A DNA stretch of 6,774 bases, from contig JAAFHH010000165.1 in the NCBI GenBank assembly GCA_013297545.1, positions 1 to 6,774 of the forward strand, in the 5' to 3' direction. The position numbers and the translations under genes are program-made. How positions within the stretch are numbered: the first letter of the stretch is position 1; each line of letters starts with the position of its first letter. Below, one piece after another: positions 1-4,904 of this stretch. A model generated the notes under the pieces. That model had not been told where the DNA came from. It ran no database searches and saw nothing but the letters and a program-made list of their open reading frames with translations. Source of the DNA: Alphaproteobacteria bacterium. Lineage in GTDB: Bacteria; Pseudomonadota; Alphaproteobacteria; Elsterales; Elsteraceae.

Positions 1-1
1 G

Positions 2-196
2 ATCGTTGCCCGCCAGATCACGCTGCAGGGCGTGACGGTCGGCCACCGCGATGGCTTTGAAGCCATGCTGGCGGCGCTCGCCCAGCACCAGATCAAACCC
101 GTGCTCGACCGCCGCTTTGCTTTCGAAGATCTGAAGGAAGCGCTCGCCCATCTGAAATCCGGCCAGCAATTCGGTAAGATTTGGATCGAGCACTGA
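2..196 (+). CDS. MDR-family (zinc-type alcohol dehydrogenase/quinone oxidoreductase-like) protein, C-terminal fragment
   Basis: Only the last 64 codons are in the window; the gene enters from the left edge in frame 2 and stops at TGA 194-196. The fragment has the typical tail of medium-chain dehydrogenase/reductases. A helix (about residues 18-30) with the pattern GFEAMLAAL is followed by IKPVLDRRFAFEDLKEAL (about 31-48), then LKSGQQFGKIWI (51-62), which matches the usual 'G..fGKivi' ending. Family members are cytoplasmic NAD(P)-dependent oxidoreductases. The cofactor-binding and any zinc-binding residues lie outside the window, so substrate and metal dependence cannot be judged. The next gene starts 3 bases after the stop, so the two are almost certainly cotranscribed. 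An oxidoreductase beside an acyl-CoA ligase suggests alcohol, aldehyde or fatty/aromatic acid catabolism, which is inference. Confidence 0.8.
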   Translation: MVARQITLQGVTVGHRDGFEAMLAALAQHQIKPVLDRRFAFEDLKEALAHLKSGQQFGKIWIEH

Positions 197-199
197 GCC

Positions 200-1750
200 A
201 TGCTGTATCCGACCCAGTTCGCAGCACCGTACCCCGACAAGGTTGCCTTCTGCATGGTGCGCAGCGGCGAGACCGTGACCTTTCGCACGCTCGATGAGCG
301 ATCGAACCGCGCAGCCCAGCTGTTTCGCGCCTGCGGGGTTGCGCGCGGGGATCACATCCTGATCGTGATGGAAAACACCCGCCAGTTCCTGGAGATCTGC
401 TTCGGTGCCGATCGCGCCGGCGTCTACTACACCGCCGTCAGCACCCATCTGGTGGAAGGCGAGGTCGAGTACATCGTGCGCGATTGCAGCGCCAAGCTGG
501 TGATCACCTCGCGCGCTCAAGCAGCACTGATGGAGCCGCTGCGCGCCCGCCTGCCGGACGTCGCGCACTGGTTCATGATCGGTGCGGACCGGTCGGGGTT
601 TGCGGACTGGGATGCCGCGGTTGCCGCACAGCCCGCAACGCCGATTGCCGACGAGGCGCAAGGCCTCGACATGCTCTATTCCTCCGGCACGACGGGCCGG
701 CCGAAGGGTATCAAGTGGGCGCTGCCGGACCAGCCGCCGGGCGGGCGCACCATGCTGGTCGAGCTGTTGTCGCGGCTGTTCGAATACCGGGCCGACACCC
801 GTTACCTCTCGCCAGCCCCGCTCTACCACGCAGCCCCGATGCGCCATTCCATGACCGTGATCAAGCAGGGCGGCACGGTGTTCGTGATGGAGAAGTTCGA
901 CGCCGAAGAGGCGCTCGGCACCATCGAACGCCACCAGATCACCCACAGCCAGTGGGTTCCGACCATGTTTGTGCGCATGCTGAAGCTGCCCGACGAGGTG
1001 CGCGCGCGCTATGGCGTGCGCTCGCTGCGCCTGGCCATCCATGCCGCTGCACCGTGCCCGATCGATGTGAAGGAGCGAATGATCGCGTGGTGGGGGCCGA
1101 TCCTGCGCGAATATTATGCGGGCACGGAGAACAACGGGTTCTGCACGATCGACACGGCAGAGTGGCTCACCCACAAGGGATCGGTCGGTCGCGCAGCGCA
1201 AGGCGAGCTGCACATCTGTGACGAGGCGGGCGCGGAACTGCCGCCTGGTGCGGAAGGCGAGGTCTACTTCGCCAATGGTCCGCAATTCTCCTATCACAAT
1301 GATCCGGTCAAGACGGCGGCGTGCCGGAATAGCCAGGGGTGGACGACGCTTGGCGATATCGGCCGCCTGGATGACGAGGGCTATCTCTATCTCGTCGACC
1401 GCAAGTCGTTCCTGATCATTTCGGGTGGTGTAAACATCTACCCGCAAGAAATCGAAGACGCGATTCTAGCCCACCCAAAGGTCGCTGATGTCGCAGTGAT
1501 CGGCGTGCCCAATGAAGACTTTGGCGAGGAAGTCAAAGCAGTCGTCCAGCCGCTCGATATGGCCAACGCCGGCCCCGATCTCGCGGAGGAGATCATGGCG
1601 CTGTGCCGGACCCGCATCGCGGCCTACAAGTGCCCGCGCTCGGTCGATTTCGAAGCAGCCTTGCCGCGCCACCCGACCGGCAAGCTGTTCAAGCGCCTCT
1701 TGAAACAGCGCTACTGGGCGACCGACGCCGCGACGGCTTCAGCGCGCTGA
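200..1750 (+). CDS. AMP-forming acyl-CoA synthetase (ANL superfamily, FadD-like)
   Basis: A complete 516-residue enzyme of usual family length. ANL ligases adenylate a carboxylic acid with ATP and then transfer the acyl group to CoA in the cytoplasm. All core motifs are visible: the P-loop SSGTTGRPKG at 161-170; the A5 motif YYAGTENNG at 305-313 (usual YGxTE); the ribose-binding Asp in GDIG at 385-388 (D386); the hinge DRK at 400-402; SGGVNIYPQEIE at 408-419; and the C-terminal catalytic Lys in PTGK at 492-495 (K495). It should therefore be active. ATG at 200 lies 3 bases after the upstream stop. The ribosome-binding site is weak (GAG at 188-190), consistent with translational coupling. Sequence style around the P-loop resembles actinobacterial/proteobacterial FadD4-type and CaiC-like ligases. 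The substrate (medium/long-chain, aromatic or steroid-derived acid) cannot be assigned from sequence alone. No truncation or frameshift was seen. Confidence 0.93.
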   Translation: MLYPTQFAAPYPDKVAFCMVRSGETVTFRTLDERSNRAAQLFRACGVARGDHILIVMENTRQFLEICFGADRAGVYYTAVSTHLVEGEVEYIVRDCSAKLVITSRAQAALMEPLRARLPDVAHWFMIGADRSGFADWDAAVAAQPATPIADEAQGLDMLYSSGTTGRPKGIKWALPDQPPGGRTMLVELLSRLFEYRADTRYLSPAPLYHAAPMRHSMTVIKQGGTVFVMEKFDAEEALGTIERHQITHSQWVPTMFVRMLKLPDEVRARYGVRSLRLAIHAAAPCPIDVKERMIAWWGPILREYYAGTENNGFCTIDTAEWLTHKGSVGRAAQGELHICDEAGAELPPGAEGEVYFANGPQFSYHNDPVKTAACRNSQGWTTLGDIGRLDDEGYLYLVDRKSFLIISGGVNIYPQEIEDAILAHPKVADVAVIGVPNEDFGEEVKAVVQPLDMANAGPDLAEEIMALCRTRIAAYKCPRSVDFEAALPRHPTGKLFKRLLKQRYWATDAATASAR

Positions 1751-1853
1751 ACTGATCTCCCTGGGCGATCCTGCGCTCAGCGGAGGTAGGATAACAATCG
1801 CATAATGCAATTTATGGCAGTTTGTATTCTGCGATCTTATAACCCAAAGTGGG
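1751..1853. other. Convergent intergenic region with AT-rich island
   Basis: This 103-base gap separates the 3' ends of two convergent transcription units. Its base composition breaks sharply from the GC-rich surroundings: 34 of 50 bases at 1791-1840 are A or T (hand count). It holds nested inverted repeats: ATCGCA 1797-1802 with TGCGAT 1830-1835, CATAA 1801-1805 with TTATG 1812-1816, and the 7-bp hairpin at 1840-1856. No open reading frame, clear sigma-70 promoter pair or transposon end was recognised. The most likely role is transcription termination and insulation between operons. Confidence 0.55.
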
Positions 1854-1856
1854 TTA
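1840..1856. terminator. Short perfect hairpin at the convergent junction, possible bidirectional terminator
   Basis: TAACCCA (1840-1846) and TGGGTTA (1850-1856) are perfect 7-base inverted repeats around a 3-base loop. The right arm includes the minus-strand stop codon TAA (1856-1854) of the glycosyltransferase gene. Position between two converging genes fits a bidirectional terminator. Neither strand has a proper T-tract after the stem, and the stem is short with only three G-C pairs, so intrinsic termination is uncertain. Confidence 0.35.
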
Positions 1857-2978
1857 GCGCCCCAACAGCGATCCATAAAGCCCGCGCCACACTGGGCGGA
1901 GCGCGCGGGCGGTGAAGCGGCTGCGGATGCGCTCGACTGCAGCGGCACCGAGGCTGCGCGCGAAGCCCCCGTCCGTGCACACTCGCTCCAGCGCTGCAGC
2001 GAGGGCGGACGCGTCATCGACGGCGGTGATCAGGCCGCTCAATCCGGGCTCAATCACCTCCGGCACCGCACCCACGGGGGTTGCAATTGCAGCACAGCCG
2101 CGCGCCATCGCCTCGACCAGCGAATTCGGAAAGCCTTCGCCGCGCGATGGCAACACGAAGACATCCGCTTGGTCGAGTTCGGCTAGCACGGAGGTGCGCT
2201 CGATGAAGCCGAGGGTGCGGACGTGCAGTGCCCAGGGCAGCGCCTGGAGGCGCTCGGCCAGGGGGCGCGGTGTGGCGATCACGGTCAGGTGGAAGGTGAT
2301 GTTGCCGGCGACCAGTTGGTCGAGGGCGGCAAGCAGGCAGTCGACCCCCTTGCGGGTCGCCTCGTTGCCGGCGATGAACAAGATGCGGGGCGCTGTGGCT
2401 GGCGGGCGCATGGCCATGCCCAGCAAGCCATCGTCGATCCAGTTGTTCACCACCACCAAGCCGTGGCTGCGCCCAGCTGTGGCGACCACGCTCAGCCAAT
2501 AATCCGACTGCACGATGATCCGGTCTGGCCGCTGCAGGCTCCAAGTGATCAGTTTGCGGGCGCGCGGGCCGGATGCTTCCCAGAACTTGTCGAACGCCCC
2601 ACCCAGGCGTAGCACGGTCGGCCGGCCCATCGCCTTGGCCGCCAGCACATAGGCGATCGATTCCCAGAACACGAAAAAGTCTGATGCCATCACCTGCACC
2701 AGGCTGATGCGGCCGGCGATCACCCGCCAGGGGAAGATGAGGAAATGCCACAGGCTGATCCACACGGCGGTAAAGGCGCGGGCCAGACCACCGGCGAACA
2801 AGGCGCGGTAGCCCCAGTTTTCCGTCGTGTCTTGCTTGGCCGGCCGGCTGGTGGTGTGGGGGATGAAGGCGTAGTCGCCCTGCAGGTCCTGGTCGCCGGC
2901 CAAGTTCTGCATGAAGGTGGTGACACCCCCCTTGGTCGGGGGCCAGGGGCCGACCAGCAGGATGCGCGGCTTAGACAT
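1854..2978 (-). CDS. GT4-family glycosyltransferase (GT-B fold), likely surface-polysaccharide synthesis
   Basis: A complete 374-residue retaining glycosyltransferase of GT-B fold, which would transfer a sugar from a nucleotide donor to a lipid-linked or growing glycan at the cytoplasmic face of the membrane. The N-terminal domain opens with a strand and glycine turn (ILLVGPWPP, then TKGGVTTF at 15-22). The C-terminal donor domain starts near 198 (RILFIAGNEATRKG). It carries the diagnostic E-x7-E motif, E281 and E289, within GEGFPNSLVEA, followed by GAVPEVIEPGLSGL (303-316). A tryptophan/phenylalanine-rich hydrophobic stretch at about 69-84 and the region 91-118 could help membrane association. 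The acceptor-side motif reads LRLGG (123-127) where many relatives have a histidine-containing LHxHG-like motif. ATG at 2978 overlaps the asnB stop by 8 bases (ATGTCTAA), with no strong Shine-Dalgarno sequence, implying translational coupling. Donor and acceptor sugars are unknown. Confidence 0.92.
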   Translation of the reverse strand: MSKPRILLVGPWPPTKGGVTTFMQNLAGDQDLQGDYAFIPHTTSRPAKQDTTENWGYRALFAGGLARAFTAVWISLWHFLIFPWRVIAGRISLVQVMASDFFVFWESIAYVLAAKAMGRPTVLRLGGAFDKFWEASGPRARKLITWSLQRPDRIIVQSDYWLSVVATAGRSHGLVVVNNWIDDGLLGMAMRPPATAPRILFIAGNEATRKGVDCLLAALDQLVAGNITFHLTVIATPRPLAERLQALPWALHVRTLGFIERTSVLAELDQADVFVLPSRGEGFPNSLVEAMARGCAAIATPVGAVPEVIEPGLSGLITAVDDASALAAALERVCTDGGFARSLGAAAVERIRSRFTARALRPVWRGLYGSLLGR

Positions 2979-4833
2979 GGTAGCGCCGCCGGAACAGCTC
3001 GACAGTCAGCAGCCACCACAACAGCTTCTCGTGGTTGACCTGGCCGTGTGCGTGTTCGTCGATCAACCGGCTCAGCACGGCCGGCTGGTAGAGATCGCGG
3101 GTGCGGCTATCGGGGCCGGTCAGGCAGTCGCGCAACCAGCCCTGCAGCTTACCGCGGAACCAGGCCTCCACCGGCACCCGGAAGCCGATCTTCGGGCGGG
3201 TCAGGATTTCGGGTGGCAAAATCCGCTCCATCGCCCGGCGCAACAGCCACTTCGTCGTCCGCCCGCGCAGACGGCGATCATCGGGCAGGCTTGCGACGTA
3301 AGTCGCCAGCCGGTGGTCGAGGAACGGCATGCGGGCTTCGAGCGAGGCGGCCATGGTTACCCGGTCGCCGCGCTCCAGCAGATTGTCCGGCAGCCAGGAC
3401 AGTTGGTCGAAATAGAGGGCCCGGCGCAGCACGGAGGTGTTGCCGGCGGCAAACGGCGCGGGATCAACCCCGGCATCCAAGGGTGCCGGGTGGGCCAACA
3501 GTTCCGCCCGTTCGGCGGGGGCGAGGGCCCCGAACCAGCGCGGTTGGCGGTCGCTCGGCGCTGAGAGCCCGAGGGTCGCGGCCGCAATCTTGATGCGCCG
3601 GAACTGGTAGGGCAGCCGGTCAACCAGCGGGCCGATCAGGGCGCGGTGCAGCACCGGCGGCACCAGCCGGCGATACTGGTCGCCGAACACTTCGGCGCGG
3701 TGCTTGGGGTAGCCGGCCAGGATCTCGTCCGAACCTTCGCCGGTCAGCACCACCTTCACCTCGCGCGCAGCCGCACGCGCGAGCAAGGTGAGTGGGATGT
3801 CGGAGGGTTCGGACACCGGCGCGTCGCGGTCCCAGATCGCTTGTTCGAGTTCTGCAATCACAGCATCGGGATCGACGATCAGGGCCTGGTGCTCGGCGCC
3901 AATCGCCTTGGCGATCGCGGCGGCGTGATCGAGTTCGCTGTAGCCAGCCTCGCGAAACCCGACGGAGAAGGTGCGCACGGGCTGGCTGGAATGGCGCGCC
4001 ATCAGCGAGACGACGGCGGCACTGTCGATGCCGCCCGACAAAAACGCCCCAACCGGCACATCTGCGACCAAGCGCGAACGCACCGCGTCTTCCAGCAGGC
4101 GGGTGAATTGATCGACCTCGACCGCCTCATCGCCACCACCGGCCGGCGGCGGGGCGGCATCAGGCGGCTGCCACCAGATCCGGGTCGTGCGCGTGCCATC
4201 GCGCCACAGGGTGACGCTGGCCGGCGGCAGCTTTTCGATCCCCGCAAAGAACGTGCGCGGGCCCGGCGCATAGCGGTAGGCGTAGCTCTGCCACAGGGCC
4301 GTGTCGTCGAGCTTGGCCTCGACCCCCGGCAGCGCCAGCAGCGCCTTGATCTCAGATGCGAACGCGAGGCCGCCTCGGTGGCTGGTCACCATCAGCGGCT
4401 TTTTGCCCCAGCGGTCGCGCACCAGCGCGAGGGAACCATCCCGGCGATCCCACACCGCGAAGGCGAACATGCCGACCAACCGGTCGAGGCAGGTGGCCCC
4501 TTGGCGCAGCCACAGCGCCAGCAGCACTTCGGTGTCGCTGTCGGTTTCGAACACCTCGTCTGCCGGCAGGGATGCCTTCAAGTCGCGGTAATTGTAGATC
4601 TCACCATTGAACACGATGGTGAGCGGGCCGCGGTGCATCGGCTGGGCACCGGTCGCGAGGTCGATGATCGCAAGGCGCCGGTGGCCGAGCAGCACCTCTG
4701 ATCCGCCGGCTGCCTCGCGCCAGGTGCCCTCACCATCGGGGCCGCGCCGGGCGATGGCCGCCAGCATGGCGGTCAGGTTCTCGTCGCTTGGGCTCGCACC
4801 ACTTTTGCCGATCCATCCCGCGATGCCGCACAT
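2971..4833 (-). CDS. asnB: AsnB-type glutamine-hydrolysing amidotransferase (asparagine synthase family)
   Basis: A complete 620-residue class II glutamine amidotransferase fused to a synthetase domain. It hydrolyses glutamine, channels ammonia and amidates an ATP-activated carboxylate. The start at 4833 is fixed by MCGIAG: after Met removal Cys2 is the glutaminase nucleophile, and an AAGGA ribosome-binding site lies 11 bases upstream. Glutaminase residues include GHRRLAIIDL (50-59), NGEIYNYRDL (76-85) and TDSDTEVLL (97-105, containing the substrate-binding D98). The synthetase domain has the pyrophosphate loop SGGIDSA (266-272) and LTGEGSDE (363-370). Both active sites look intact, and the length fits the longer AsnB paralogues (about 600-650 residues) often found in exopolysaccharide loci rather than the roughly 550-residue housekeeping enzyme. 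A proline/glycine-rich linker (228-234) lies ahead of the synthetase domain. Product may be asparagine or an amidated sugar acid; context favours a glycan role, but this is inference. Confidence 0.93.
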   Translation of the reverse strand: MCGIAGWIGKSGASPSDENLTAMLAAIARRGPDGEGTWREAAGGSEVLLGHRRLAIIDLATGAQPMHRGPLTIVFNGEIYNYRDLKASLPADEVFETDSDTEVLLALWLRQGATCLDRLVGMFAFAVWDRRDGSLALVRDRWGKKPLMVTSHRGGLAFASEIKALLALPGVEAKLDDTALWQSYAYRYAPGPRTFFAGIEKLPPASVTLWRDGTRTTRIWWQPPDAAPPPAGGGDEAVEVDQFTRLLEDAVRSRLVADVPVGAFLSGGIDSAAVVSLMARHSSQPVRTFSVGFREAGYSELDHAAAIAKAIGAEHQALIVDPDAVIAELEQAIWDRDAPVSEPSDIPLTLLARAAAREVKVVLTGEGSDEILAGYPKHRAEVFGDQYRRLVPPVLHRALIGPLVDRLPYQFRRIKIAAATLGLSAPSDRQPRWFGALAPAERAELLAHPAPLDAGVDPAPFAAGNTSVLRRALYFDQLSWLPDNLLERGDRVTMAASLEARMPFLDHRLATYVASLPDDRRLRGRTTKWLLRRAMERILPPEILTRPKIGFRVPVEAWFRGKLQGWLRDCLTGPDSRTRDLYQPAVLSRLIDEHAHGQVNHEKLLWWLLTVELFRRRYHV

Positions 4834-4904
4834 CTGTTCCGGTATCCTTGTCTGGTCATGAAGGCGCTGGCGCGATGCGCGAGCGGACCCTAGCATCACG
4901 CCCG
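4834..4904. promoter_or_regulatory. Divergent intergenic region between asnB and the heparinase-like gene
   Basis: Only 71 bases (41 if the upstream ATG at 4875 is used) separate two divergently transcribed genes, so any promoters for both units should lie here or inside the opposing 5' coding regions. No convincing -35/-10 pair was found on either strand. The arrangement would let one regulator control both directions. Confidence 0.35.
4845..4849 (-). promoter_or_regulatory. Ribosome-binding site of asnB
   Basis: On the minus strand AAGGA lies 11 bases before the ATG at 4833. Together with the invariant Met-Cys-Gly start of class II amidotransferases, it decides this start over the upstream in-frame ATG at 5064, which would add 77 unrelated residues. 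Confidence 0.55.

Noticed and set aside
484..1221. 245-codon plus-strand frame inside the acyl-CoA synthetase gene
   Set aside because: Out-of-frame, Arg/Ala-rich shadow without domains, fully inside a gene with all ANL motifs.
1788..1798. GGATAACAAT, resembling half of the E. coli lac operator
   Set aside because: Only a half-site match, with no symmetric partner and no downstream gene in a suitable direction. Most likely chance.
3646..4701. Long open frame (351 codons) on the plus strand, antisense to asnB
   Set aside because: It is a mirror of a strongly GC3-biased real gene. Its translation has no recognisable domain, and asnB motifs in the opposite frame are intact.
4858..4893. 11-codon frame ATG...TAG just upstream of the heparinase-like gene, a possible leader peptide
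   Set aside because: No regulatory codon run or attenuator-like hairpin. Its ATG overlaps the ribosome-binding region of the 4875 start, so a chance frame is more likely.
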